A program made the position numbers and the translations under genes. Shown here one piece after another: positions 1 through 10,180 of a stretch of DNA of 45,076 bases (the first letter of the stretch is position 1; the number at the start of each line of letters is the position of its first letter). The DNA lies in assembly GCA_021464525.1 (NCBI GenBank), contig JADRCO010000183.1, positions 1-45,076 of the forward strand, given 5' to 3'. The notes under the pieces were generated by a model that was given only the letters and a program-made list of their open reading frames with translations, ran no database searches and had not been told where the DNA came from. This stretch comes from Rhizophagus sp. LPA8_4_AMF (Eukaryota; Glomeromycota; Glomeromycetes; Glomerales; Glomeraceae).

Positions 1-1053
1 TTTTTTCTATTTCTATTTCTTTCTTTTCGGTCATTTTTTTCTTAAAAAAATTTTGTTTTAACTTCTTTTTTTTTCTTCTGTAGTTTCCTATGTACAAAGA
101 TATTTTTAGAGATAAACATTGAAAGAAGCTAAAATTTGCTTCTTCAACACTTTTTATCTTTATTCTACCATAGTGGTGGATTATTTTGAACGATTTTTAA
201 TTAGGGTGGCTTAGCAACAACTCGTGATATTGTGACCCGCCCATATGCGTTATAATCCTTAGAGAAAGTGGTAGGAATTAGTATTCGATCAAATAATTTG
301 AAAAACGTGATAGTAAATGATTCTTTTAGACTTTATACCGTTTATACCATTATTAAAAGTTTAAAACAGCTTAAAATCATTTTTTTTTACACAACTTCAC
401 AACTGTTTGAAATTTTATATTGGATTTATATTTCTATGATGATAATTCTTTGGTGTAGAGGCCTGTACCGGACTGGGATTTTCCGAAAATACAAACCGGA
501 AACTTATAATTCAGTTTTTTGAATATACAGTATTTGGGATAGGTCTGGGCCGTCCAATTAATGATTAACAATTTACTTGCCACGTCCGGATTTGATATTA
601 AAAATTTATATGACCTAGATTTTTCATTACATTAGTTATTAAAAAAAAAATTCTATTTTTTTTCAATATTTTCTACCGAATGATTTGACTGTGGATCGTT
701 AGAAAACCAACACTATCTTTTTCGTCATATTTACAACTTTACTGCTCCTGTATGTAAAAAGCTGAAAAGAACATTTTCGATGTTGGATAAGATATAAATT
801 TCTCTACCTTTATTTTAATAAAAACCCTTTATAAAAGTTCTGTTGATTGTTTAATTGTTGCAAATTAAAATTATTTTCGGATTTTAATTTGGATGGCTTT
901 ATTTCTTATGTTGCATTAAAATTATACTGAAGAAAAAAAATTAAAATAAAAAAAAAACATTTTTAAGCGGATTATATGCTAAAATTTTAATCTACTTAAA
1001 GCTCAGTAAAATTATTAATAAATGGACAATAACCATCATTACAGAAACTTTTA
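1..1053. other. AT-rich intergenic DNA
   Basis: No convincing gene. The only open frame (268-522, plus) starts with GTG, is low in complexity and has no recognisable motif. The stretch downstream of the zinc-finger gene (about 910-1050) is simple A/T-rich sequence that probably holds its 3' untranslated region and polyadenylation site. Confidence 0.5.
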
Positions 1054-1722
1054 TCAAAAAAAACCTTGCACAAAAAGAAAAATTATAGCAAATATAACAG
1101 CTGAGAATTTTATCGAAATCAGAATAAATTTGCGGAAAAAAAAATCCTCATTACATTCCACAGCATGTGACAGGCGTTCTTTGCCTTGAATAACTTTTTC
1201 ACAGCAAAGGCACTTCCATGCGTGAGGAGATTGTTGGCATAAAATAAGCTCACGACCATAGCTGAGAAGAATCTGTTGAGAATGCCTAATTTCTTCTATA
1301 GGTTCATCAGGTAAAAGAGTTTCTATTTCCCAACAAGCTGGGCAAATAGGACTAATCTCTTCGTATTCTTGGTGACTAGAATCATTGTGGAATTCTCTAG
1401 GTTCTATTCCACAAACTACGCAGATATTACGACTAAAAGCTTCACTGGCCGTGCGACCAAATGCATTTAACATTAATCTGTCAATTGCTTTGCGATTATG
1501 GCTGACATCATGACTGCGACAAAATGAGATTGCTAACTGTCTGCATAGGGGTTCTGATTTTGACAGGAATTTGTCCGTTACAGAAGAAAGCCACGGAATA
1601 ACATTTTTCGAAGGTATTGCATGTTGTCCGTCCGAATTAGATTTGCATGTTTTGCTATGTTTTCTGTATTTACGATTCTTAGATTTGAAAGTGGCTTGAC
1701 AGTGAGGACACTTAATGTTCAT
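1054..1722 (-). CDS. small C2HC zinc-finger protein with C-terminal membrane segment
   Basis: A single-exon 222-residue protein on the minus strand that starts at an ATG with no competing upstream ATG in frame. Residues 5-26 form a C-x2-C-x13-H-x3-C finger (C5, C8, H22, C26). C101/C104 and C127/C130 are two CxxC knuckles. Residues 171-190 form a second C2HC finger (C171, C174, H186, C190). Residues 199-222 are a hydrophobic stretch (ISIKFSAVIFAIIFLFV) that looks like a tail-anchor membrane segment. The paired zinc sites suggest protein or nucleic-acid binding at a membrane, but that is inference. I do not recognise the family. Codon use looks like a real gene and the region has more GC than its flanks. 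An A/T tract and a 12-bp-arm hairpin lie just upstream of the start. Confidence 0.7.
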   Translation of the reverse strand: MNIKCPHCQATFKSKNRKYRKHSKTCKSNSDGQHAIPSKNVIPWLSSVTDKFLSKSEPLCRQLAISFCRSHDVSHNRKAIDRLMLNAFGRTASEAFSRNICVVCGIEPREFHNDSSHQEYEEISPICPACWEIETLLPDEPIEEIRHSQQILLSYGRELILCQQSPHAWKCLCCEKVIQGKERLSHAVECNEDFFFRKFILISIKFSAVIFAIIFLFVQGFF

Positions 1723-1733
1723 GGCAGTAATAA

Positions 1734-1765
<32 letters not shown>

Positions 1766-1862
1766 TAATTTTTAATTTTGCAAATTTCTAAGATATCTAA
1801 GGAAACGATCGGTCAATTTCATGAGTTTGGCGTAATAAAAAAAAGATGTAAAGTTGGTAATC

Positions 1863-1930
1863 CCCCATAATTCCATGGAAAATTCGGTTGTTAAGCCAGT
1901 TCGGATGATCAACGTCTAGGAATTATGGGG
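1863..1930. repeat. 12-bp inverted repeat with 44-nt loop
   Basis: CCCCATAATTCC at 1863-1874 is the exact reverse complement of GGAATTATGGGG at 1919-1930. It lies 140-210 bp upstream of the zinc-finger gene start. It may be a small MITE-like relic or a cruciform-forming site. No target duplication was identified. Confidence 0.6.
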
Positions 1931-2486
1931 TGAAGTCACGTGCTTGTTAGGTCGTATTTGATAATAGTGTTATTACATAAATAACTTTATAAAACTCAAC
2001 GTTCTCGCAAGAATATTATATAACAGATAAAATTTCATTTCACCTTTTCATTACGATTGATTGTTGTGATGTGCCATGCATTTTTTTCTAAAGAAACCAT
2101 TTATGTAGCTATCATATAGATATCTCGATATCTGCAACTCTTTTTATTGTTTAATTCAATATGGTTTTTTTTTCAGATTATGTCACCAAGAAAAACGGGT
2201 AAATTTCTAGAGGTTACTTGGTAGAATCAGGAGGTTTGCTTATATTTACTATACATAAACTTGTATGTAGCAGGATGAATAGCCTTATCTGGAAGATAAT
2301 TGAATAGTTATCTTGTGTGAAGTGCTAGACTATGACTTATTTTCTCTCCAAAGTAGCAGCCGAATGTGTACTTGAAAAAAACACGGATACCACATTGTCA
2401 TCAAAATACTTATTTATTTTTATTCATAAGTTTATCCTTATTAACAAATAATTGCTTTGCAAGCGTTCATGTTTGATCTCGCCAAT

Positions 2487-2790
2487 AGACGTTTCACCAA
2501 CAATTATTTCACCGACAGAATCATTTTACCGACAATCATTTCACTGACAGTTTTGAAATCCTAACCCACTTACACTAACCTTACCCTTACCCTAACTCCC
2601 CTAATCCCTTACCTAACCCTAATCCTAACTCAATTTCTTACCTAACCCTAACTTTAATCCTAAATTCCCTTGCCGTGCCGGTGAGATGATTGTTGGCGAA
2701 ACATTTTTCTGCGAAATGACCTTGTCGGTGAAACGTCTGTCGGTGAGATAATTGTTGGTGAAATGATTGTCGGTGAAATAAGTGCGAGTG
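2487..2790. repeat. foldback repeat with degenerate telomere-like core
   Basis: The left arm (2487-2553) is several units of TTTCACCGACAATCA-like sequence, and the right arm (2685-2785) is the same unit type in inverted orientation (TGATTGTCGGTGAAA). Between them, 2555-2665 is rich in CCCTAA/CCTAA/CCTTA units resembling the reverse strand of TTAGGG telomere repeats, but irregular. This explains the 61-residue minus-strand open frame here, which is not a gene. It could be a foldback transposon or an old telomere-associated repeat now internal. No terminal target duplication was recognised. Confidence 0.7.
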
Positions 2791-3235
2791 CGAGTGAGTG
2801 TGCGACCCAATCTTATTGATCTACCTATTAGTTACAACGATCATTTCATGTCATGTGTTTTGTGACACTACAATGTAAAAATTAATGTTGCATAGTCAAC
2901 CATTATTTTGTGATTAATTAGTACAAGGAAGGACTTAATTTTTACAAAAAAAAAAAAAATTATAGTTACGAGATTTGTTGCACAAACAGCAAGTAACTTG
3001 TTTAAAAGCGGAGTTATTTTAAAATATATTGTAACATGTCTCACGTGACGGTTGATGGACTGGTTGATCACTGCAATTATAGAATTCTTTCATGGAATTC
3101 TTGTCAAAGTTCATTTAAAATCTTTCCATGATGAACTTCTAGAATAATTGTTCACTATAGATTTTTAGAATTCTTGCATGGAATGAGCGTGAAGAATTTC
3201 ATGAGAGTTCGGAGAATGAATCCTTATTTTTTACT

Positions 3236-3243
3236 TATATATA
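3236..3243 (+). promoter_or_regulatory. TATA-like box of kinase gene
   Basis: TATATATA lies 73-80 bp upstream of the first ATG of the kinase gene at 3316, in otherwise mixed sequence. Position and sequence fit a fungal TATA element; this is inferred only. The rest of 2791-3315 holds short repeated AGAATTCTTxCATGGAAT motifs and no gene. Confidence 0.4.
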
Positions 3244-3315
3244 CTAGACGGTTTTTTTCTACAAATAAATTATAAATTTTTTGAAATAATAGAACAATTA
3301 ATATAAATATTGTTT

Positions 3316-5204
3316 ATGATGTCAGACAATATGTCCTTAAATCGGCCAGCACGAACTACTTTAGTAAGTAAAGGAGAAATAAAATGTAAAGAATGTAAGA
3401 AAAGAAGAACTATAAACAAAAATCATGAGACTTGTCGATTATGTTATGAAATATTCAAACATGATTTAAGTGGGAACAAAGTCATTGATGACATTATCAG
3501 AAATGCACGAGTTAATTTTGTTGGAGGTTCAATTAATAGGATATTGGAGTTTGTTCCCTATGATCAATTCAAAAATATAGAATTTATTACCGAAGGAGGA
3601 TTTAGTAAAATTTATAAAGCTATTTGGGTTTATGGTCCAATTGATACGCTTGACTCTACTGCTGATAATATAGTTCGTAAGAAAAATTATACAGTTATTC
3701 TCAAAAAACTTAATAATTCTATAAACATTACATCCAAGGAACTGAACGAGGTACAGTACATGCAATATTTTAATTTTCAACTTGATGATGATAAATTAAT
3801 ATTTTTTTATTTAGCTTAAGGTATATTATCAGATTTTATTAAATAGAACTATCTATTTCAAAGGCATCAGTGAATATTTTGGAATTACTCAAGATCCTAT
3901 TACTAAAGATATTATAATTATCATGCCATATTATAGTTTAGGTGATTTGACACATTATTTAAGTAATGACTTTTATAGTATTAGTTGGAAAACAAAATTG
4001 CACAGGTTATTTTATATTATATTGGGACTTCTAAAAATGCATAAGGCAAAAATTATCCATAGAGATTTACACAGTGGAAATATCTTTTTTAGTGAAATAT
4101 TTGCGTACGTAGGTGATCTGGGAATAAGTAGATCTGCAATTGAATCAAATAATGATAATGAGAAATATGGTATTATTCCTTATATGGCACCAGAGATTTT
4201 TCAAGGACAAAAATATACTTTTGCTTCAGATATATATAGTTTTGGAATGATTATGTGGGAATTTATGACAGGTAGAAGACCTTTTTGGGATGAAATTCAC
4301 GATATAGAACTTATAATCAAAATATGTGATGGTTTACGACCACCAATTGTTACAAATGCACCTGAAGGATATATTGAATTAATGAAGGGATGCTGGCATT
4401 CTGATCCAGCAAAAAGACCAACAGCTGAAGATATATTTAATAAAATTTGTAAAATGTATGATACCGAAAATAATATAAATCAGACTAAAATTATAGAATC
4501 ATCTGACATTGGATCTGTAACAATAAGTGCCATTTATAAGAGTAGACCTTTAAGTCGTATGATTCAATCTGCAATGTCTTTAAGGAGTTCAAGAAGTCAG
4601 TCTATCGGTAACAAATTTTATTATGTTACAACGTATTTTGTTGCAAGAAAAATTTTAACAATTAATTATTTTTAAACAATTCTTAGATCCATTTTATTAT
4701 TATCAGAAAAACAACTTAGTATCTGCCGGTAATTATTCAGGTTTTGTTTAATGTTTTGTTAATGTAATTACTTATTATTAATATTATTTTGAAGATAAAA
4801 GAAAGTTTGAAGACGATTCAGTTGAAGACAGTAATGACAATGGTACGATAATTAAATTTGATAATTATTATTTTTATTATACTTTCTAAATTTTTAGTTT
4901 TCATAATTATTTAGATCAAAGTATCAAAAGAAGAAAATTTCTTGAAAATGAAAATAGTGGTAAATAAAATTACAGTTTAACAATAAACATATTCATTTCA
5001 TAATTTTAATTGATCCTTGCGATTTGTAGATTACTTTACAAAAGAAATTGAATTAGATATTAATAATCAACCTCGTAATAAAGGTAAGCAAATACAGTAT
5101 GTTTATAAAAATAAGCCAACTTTAGTAAAATTTTTATCTAATTTTTGTTTTCAATATAAGGATACGTCACCAAAGAAATTGATCTTGATATCAACGCTCT
5201 TTAA
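3316..5204 (+). CDS. TKL-like protein kinase, seven exons
   Basis: Exons: 3316-3750, 3815-4607, 4687-4728, 4795-4842, 4915-4959, 5030-5083, 5161-5204. All six introns (64, 79, 66, 72, 70 and 77 nt) are GT-AG and the joined frame is open for 486 residues. The start is the ATG at 3316; the in-frame TTG six bases earlier is not a start. The leader holds C24-x2-C27 and C40-x2-C43, then SGN..ID and FVPYDQF, a leader typical of expanded Rhizophagus kinases. Kinase features: glycine loop TEGGFSKIYKA (about 93-103), lysine in VILK (130), HRDLHSGN with D229 and N234, DLG in place of DFG (D246), and MAPE (269-272). All catalytic residues are present, so it is probably active, on unknown substrates. The tail is acidic/basic and ends in two similar motifs, YFTKEIELDIN and YVTKEIDLDIN. 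Alternative: stopping in intron 2 at 4675 gives a shorter protein. Confidence 0.88.
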
Positions 5205-5889
5205 TTATAACCAATTTTGTTTTTTACTGTAAATAGCTGGATTGTTTAATATCTGAAATGTTCAGTTATATTAAACCATATATGGAATAATTTTATAGGA
5301 GCTTTAAAGTTAACCTATCAGCTATAATCGATTTATTACAACCTAATTTTTATTACTAATTCATTTTCGTGCATGATAGTAATATGAAAGTTAAAAAATT
5401 GGTAAATTGGTATTGTATATTTTATACAGTATATACAATTAATTATTTTACAAAGTACGAATATTTATAATTAAATTAGTTATATACGGTTTATTAGTAG
5501 ATTATATTAAATAAACAAATTTATTTAATTTATAAAAAAAAAAAAGTTAAATCACAGAAATCAGAATTTCTTGAATATGGAAACTAAAAATTATATATTG
5601 TATCGTCTAAATAAAAAAAAAAAAATTGTTAAAAAGTTTATCGATTAAAAAATAGTATTTAATCTACATGAAAAACTGTAATTTTTAAAATTATTATTAA
5701 TTAGTTACCACGTAAAAAAAAATTGTAAAAAAAAGTTTAATTTATAAATATATATCACATGATGGAAAAAATAGTATGAGATATGGATATGACGTAATTA
5801 CCGACCCTTGCAAAATGGGTCGGAGATCGGCAGATGCGTCCGAGGGTTAGCTGCTACTCGCATTACTAATATCTCAGTTACTTCACAGA
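5205..5889. other. AT-rich intergenic DNA with a GC-richer patch
   Basis: Mostly A/T sequence downstream of the kinase gene. A patch at about 5790-5870 is much richer in GC and has a 7-bp perfect hairpin (CCGACCC at 5801-5807, GGGTCGG at 5817-5823, 9-nt loop). No open frame of note. Confidence 0.5.
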
Positions 5890-6465
5890 TTTTACTATTT
5901 CTTTACCATATCTCCTTTTACTTATTATCTATTCAATAAGGACTTTATGTTTCTTTTAAAACAATATATATTTTTATAGCAATAAATTGAGTTGTCTAAC
6001 TTACTTTTATTAATAAATTTTTCTTTACCTGATACATTATAATTTTACTTAATTTCTTAAGAAAGTGGAACATCATAAGAAAGAGGAGAAAAAGGAATTT
6101 GAGAAGGCAACGACGACCAACAACTTGAACACCATATTTACCGAACGCCTCGATTCAAAAGATAAAGAAGAAATCGTGCAAAAAGACGGTAACAAACGGC
6201 TTAATTGGCGTGACGATGCAGAAAAATTTCAACGCGTAATTAGGGAAAATCAAAAAGGAGGAAGCCAGGTTAAATTAATAGATATTTAGGACGGTATTGA
6301 CAGAAAATTTTTAGTATTAACTTATCCATATTCAATGTATTTCTCAATTAATGTAATTTGTTTTCTTACATTTAAAAATAAAGAAATGCGTTTACCAAAA
6401 AAAAAAAATAATAATAATAATAATATTACTTAATTAATTATGCATGGTTACATAAGATTCAGTGA
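5890..6465 (+). repeat. direct repeat copy A (contains retrocopy)
   Basis: About 165 bp at 5890-6054 plus about 30 bp at 6436-6465 align in the same orientation with 7930-8125. Shared stretches include TTTTACTAT, CAATAAATTGAGTT/CAATGAATTGAGTT, ATACATTATAATTTT and AATTATGC(A/G)TGG(T/C)TACATA. The two parts of copy A are separated only by the 371-bp insertion described next. The two copies flank the membrane-protein gene. Confidence 0.7.
6055..6425 (+). pseudogene. 5'-truncated processed retrocopy with poly(A) tail
   Basis: The insert is flanked by a 10-bp target duplication TTACTTAATT (6045-6054 and 6426-6435). It ends in A12 followed by AAT repeats (6397-6425), 14 nt after AATAAA (6377-6382). 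It carries an uninterrupted frame from about 6053 to the stop at 6287-6289 (about 78 residues), lysine/glutamate-rich, containing TTTNNLNTIFTERLDSKDKE and NWRDDAEKFQRVIRENQKGG. There is no ATG in frame, so it is the C-terminal part of a copied mRNA rather than a complete gene. GC-richer codon use differs from the surrounding DNA. I do not recognise the parent protein. The paralogous sequence at 7930-8125 lacks the insert, which confirms its borders. Confidence 0.8.
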
Positions 6466-6509
6466 ATTTTTAAACTACGAATACATAATAAGAACATGGA
6501 TCAGTTAGA

Positions 6510-7600
6510 TTAAATTGACTGATTACGTTCGAGTTCATGTCGAACAAATGGACCAGGCAGAAGTAGTGGTTCCAATATTCTCATAACTTGATAAGTCAAC
6601 ATAATATCTCTCTTGTATATTAAATTAATTCTACAAACTACATAAATAAAATAATTCCTATTAATGTTCATACCTAAGAATGGATAAATAATAATTATCC
6701 AAAAAAATTCTATGACACGATAAAATCCATATTTCATATATAGTTCAACTGTTTTATAAACAAGTTCTTTTGTCATCTTAGAACAAAAACGAATTATATA
6801 ATAGGGAGTATAGATAATAAATAAAAAGAAAAAAATGAATGGAATAAAAAATATTATATATAATATTATTAATATAAAATAGGAATATTTTGTGTAATAT
6901 GAATTTTTTACATACTTGTTCAATAAAAAACCGATTGGCCTAAGTGTATAAATAAATGATAAAAATAATACAAATTTTATCGTAAATAAAATGAGTATAA
7001 TTATGCGTATTATATATAGTATAATTAAAATAAAGAATAATGTTGATATATCCAAAATTTGAATTATGAAATATATTATTTCAGTATTATATGAATTGAT
7101 CAGTTCAATTTTTCCTGAATTGAATTTCCAACATTTTTTAACGAAATATATAACATCTCTGATTTTTTCTAGTATTAAATCATCTATTAAAAATTCGTCG
7201 ATATAGTAATCACATACATATTTATAAATTAAGTAAGCAATGGCGGCTGTTAAAGAAAGTGAGTAAGTTGGATAATCAGGTCTTTGTATGATCGTCATTA
7301 AGGGATTTATTAATGAAAGAAATATTCCGTACACAATGAAATATATTACAATGATGGGAATGTATAAAATAATAATTATAGGTGAAAATAATAACAAATA
7401 AATTCTTATTTCAAACTACATTCATTTGCAATAAAAATAAATGAATAAAGCTGATATAACGAAGGAAAATACCAAATTAATGTTATTACGAAATTTATCA
7501 TCGAACATAACATATATAAAGGTAGCAAATATATGAATTCAAGAAGGATCATGATTATAAGGATTGCCAGAGAAATATATCTTATAATTATCGAAGTCAT
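6510..7600 (-). CDS. multi-spanning membrane protein of unknown function
   Basis: Minus-strand gene modelled as two exons: 7600-7490 (37 residues) and 7415-6510, joined over a 74-nt GT-AG intron (7489-7416), phase 0, giving 338 residues. Without the intron the two open frames are out of register. The start is the ATG at 7600, about 54 nt after a TATA element; an upstream in-frame ATG at 7669 lies before that TATA and is less likely. The protein is extremely rich in I, Y, F and L, with at least seven hydrophobic segments, short basic loops and a hydrophilic C-terminus ending RHELERNQSI. Residues IQRPDYPTYS follow the third hydrophobic stretch. No transporter or receptor signature was recognised. 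Direct repeats lie on both sides. Confidence 0.62.
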
Positions 7601-7653
7601 TTTTAGAGCAGAAAAATAAAATAAAAGGTGTAAAGTGCTAAGTACAACCCTCG

Positions 7654-7661
7654 TATATATA
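7654..7661 (-). promoter_or_regulatory. TATA-like box of the membrane-protein gene
   Basis: TATATATA on the minus strand, 54-61 bp upstream of the ATG at 7600. It favours the downstream start over the ATG at 7669. Confidence 0.4.
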
Positions 7662-7929
7662 GTTTGCATGCATTATTGCGTCATACGGTAGTAGATCGCC
7701 AGTGTCAGGTGAATTTTGTTTATAATGTGTATCTCCAGAATAATCAATAATAATTATTCACAGGTGAAACAATTTAAACAAACCAAGACAAATTACAAAG
7801 ACATGCAGCTGTAAATGTTGTTGTAGTATAACAAATATAGTGGAATTAAAAATTGACTAATCATATAATAATCAATAGGGATATCTAATTATCGCTTAAT
7901 AATAAAATTTGGTTTTTTCTACAAATTGA

Positions 7930-8125
7930 CCAATTTTACTATTCTTTTATCAATCTCTTTTTTTTTTGTTCTAAATATCTATTCATTACAAGAATTTTAT
8001 GTCTCTGTTAAAATATGTTAGCAATGAATTGAGTTATACAACTTATCAGTTATCTTAATTTTTTTTTTGATTAATACATTATAATTTTTTTTAAATTATG
8101 CGTGGCTACATATTATTCTTAAGAT
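7930..8125 (+). repeat. direct repeat copy B (empty site)
   Basis: Same orientation as copy A at 5890-6465 and similar along its whole length, but without the 371-bp retrocopy: ATTATAATTTTTTTTAAATT runs straight into ATGCGTGGCTACATA. Either a tandem duplication of flanking DNA or two copies of one repeat family. The remaining sequence between 7670 and 8378 holds no gene; the 76-residue minus frame at 8180-8410 runs into the transposon end and is chance. Confidence 0.65.
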
Positions 8126-8378
8126 CCCAGACAAATAGTCTAACCCTACTTTTGGATGACACGAAGGCGAAAAAATTGATCACGTGATTTGAAAATGACG
8201 CAGTATGCCAGTATCAAATGAAAGATAATTTAAAATAGTTGAAGTAAAAAAAAAATAGTCAAAGTCAGGATAATGAATCTTACAACACAGTTCCCAATTA
8301 AATTTATTATGAGAAAATAAAGTTATTAATTTTTTTTTCAAGGGCCTTAAATTAAAAAAAATAGGAATTCTATAGCTA

Positions 8379-9114
8379 CAGTAGCGAGCAAAATTTTTGG
8401 AAAATTTCACGTGACTTTACTCAACAACTAAAGGATTTGTTTAAGTGTGCAATAAACATGAGTTTTAAACTAATTTCCTCACATCTTAATTTTATTAACC
8501 CAACCAAATTATTTATAACTTTATCCGGGAATTTTTTACATTCAACATTATCAAATCCTTCAAATTTTGTGGTTTCCTTTTTTCACGTTTCATAAAGGTA
8601 TTTTTTTTGTCCTATTTTAAGCATGAATGTTAAAGAGAAAATTTATGTACAGTATCCACAATGGCAAAAATACATTCCAACCGTATGCCTAGAAGCTGGT
8701 ATAATTTCTAGCCAAGTTAATGGTACACAATATTTACTTAATAAATTGACCTATAACATTTATTGAGGTATTAATGCTATTTTTAGTCGATTTGCATCAG
8801 ATTTTTGAACCATGTTTCCTCATCACTCGAACTTTTTTAAGTTACAATAGATTGTGAAGAGCATAATGTTGGTATGACGTTGAATTTCACTTAAATACTA
8901 CTCCCTTTGACTCGCAAGTGTAAATTTATTTCTTGCTATCATTTTCCTATATAATCTTTCATTGCAAGTCATTTATTTCTTGAAAGGCCTTATACAGAAG
9001 GTCGTGTGAGAAAGGGTGTTATTTGGAAGCGTACGAAGTTTATTTAATTGTTCGACCAAGATACCTCACGTGATTAAAGTCACGTGACATTTCCAAAAAT
9101 TTTGCTCACCACTG
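8379..9114. mobile_element. Tc1/mariner-like non-autonomous element
   Basis: A 736-bp element with long terminal inverted repeats. The left end begins CAGTAGCGAGCAAAATTTTT and the right end, reverse complemented, begins CAGTGGTGAGCAAAATTTTT. Both continue through GGAAA..TCACGTGACTTTA for about 45 bp in total. Each end is bordered by TA (8377-8378 and 9115-9116), as expected of the Tc1/mariner superfamily. The interior has no open frame, so it depends on a transposase made elsewhere. Superfamily assignment is by TA duplication and CAGTG start only. Confidence 0.82.
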
Positions 9115-9116
9115 TA

Positions 9117-10180
9117 TATATAGAATAACAGCAACTTTGAGACACCAAAAAAAAAATTAATATTAATTAAAAAATATTATTACAACGATATGATGCTTTA
9201 TTTTGCAGGTAACACATCATAGTTATTCGATAAACAACTCGTCCCATTGAATTTTACGCAAATATTAATTTTAAATTGTAAATAAAAAAATACTCAAAAT
9301 CCCTCATGTTGTACGTAAAACATTTATGAAGACGAGCAATTATGCACCTTATCCTACATATACATTTCAGGGTTTCCATTTATCCTTCCAGAAAGACGAG
9401 AACCTGATATGCATTTGATAATGAAGATTTTTTTTTTTATTGGATTAGTCCTTTAATAATATGATTGGCCTAAAATAAACGTTTTTCATTATTTTGTTTA
9501 CATATTACATAACATATTACATAAGAATAAATTACATGAATAGGAAATAGTAAAACAAAAATCTATTGTATTTGATAGATCTGATCAAAATCTCATTACT
9601 CTTACACAGATTCAAATTAAATACCTTTTTATTTTAATGATGCACAAAGAGGTGTCAAGATATTATTGTAAACAAATAAATTATTTCCATTGTCACTCAC
9701 CATTGCGTATATATACTTGAAAAAGAAAAAAAAAGGTATTATTTTACGTCATTGTGATAAAATGATCGTGCATTATTTAAGACTTCTTCATATGATTTCC
9801 TTTTTAAATGTCTTATTTGGTAGAATCAATGGAATTTTTAAGAATTTAATGATAATCAAATTAGAATTATTCGGAAATTTTTCTTTTCTTTTTTTTCTAA
9901 AAATTGTTTGTAACACGTAACACAAGTAATCATTCATTATTAACGAATTTAATCAATGCAGATCATTCCTTTTTTGGAATAGAATTCTTTTATATATATT
10001 GTTCGAGTTCCTGTAATGTATTGAAAAAAATGAAAATTTTTTTCAATACATTATTATATCAAAGTAATTGGGAATTTTCTGATGATCAACTCAGATTCAA
10101 ATCTCAATATTTAAATTTTTATTCGTTATTTATCAAACAAGTTTGCTTGTGTAACAATAATAAACCCAGATGAAAAAAAA
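9117..10180. other. AT-rich DNA with decayed kinase leader at its end
   Basis: No gene up to about 10130. From about 10140 the third frame reads CLCNNNKPR, stop, KKNETC, which matches the cysteine-pair leader seen in the kinase at 3316 (NKNHETC). The ancestral leader of the next kinase therefore lay here and is now broken by a stop and a frame change. Confidence 0.5.

Noticed and set aside
2625..2810. 61-residue minus frame
   Set aside because: It is a translation of the inverted TTTCACCGACA array, not a protein gene.
5834..6289. A two-exon gene starting MRPR at 5834 and spliced (GTTAGC...AAG) to the open frame at 6062
   Set aside because: The donor is poor, and the target duplication, poly(A) tail and empty-site copy show that the second exon arrived as a retrocopy, so the upstream sequence is host DNA.
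9904..10173. 89-residue open frame before the second kinase
   Set aside because: Starts with a non-ATG codon, low complexity and in a different frame from the kinase. Only its last residues (CLCNNNKPR) are meaningful, as a decayed kinase leader.
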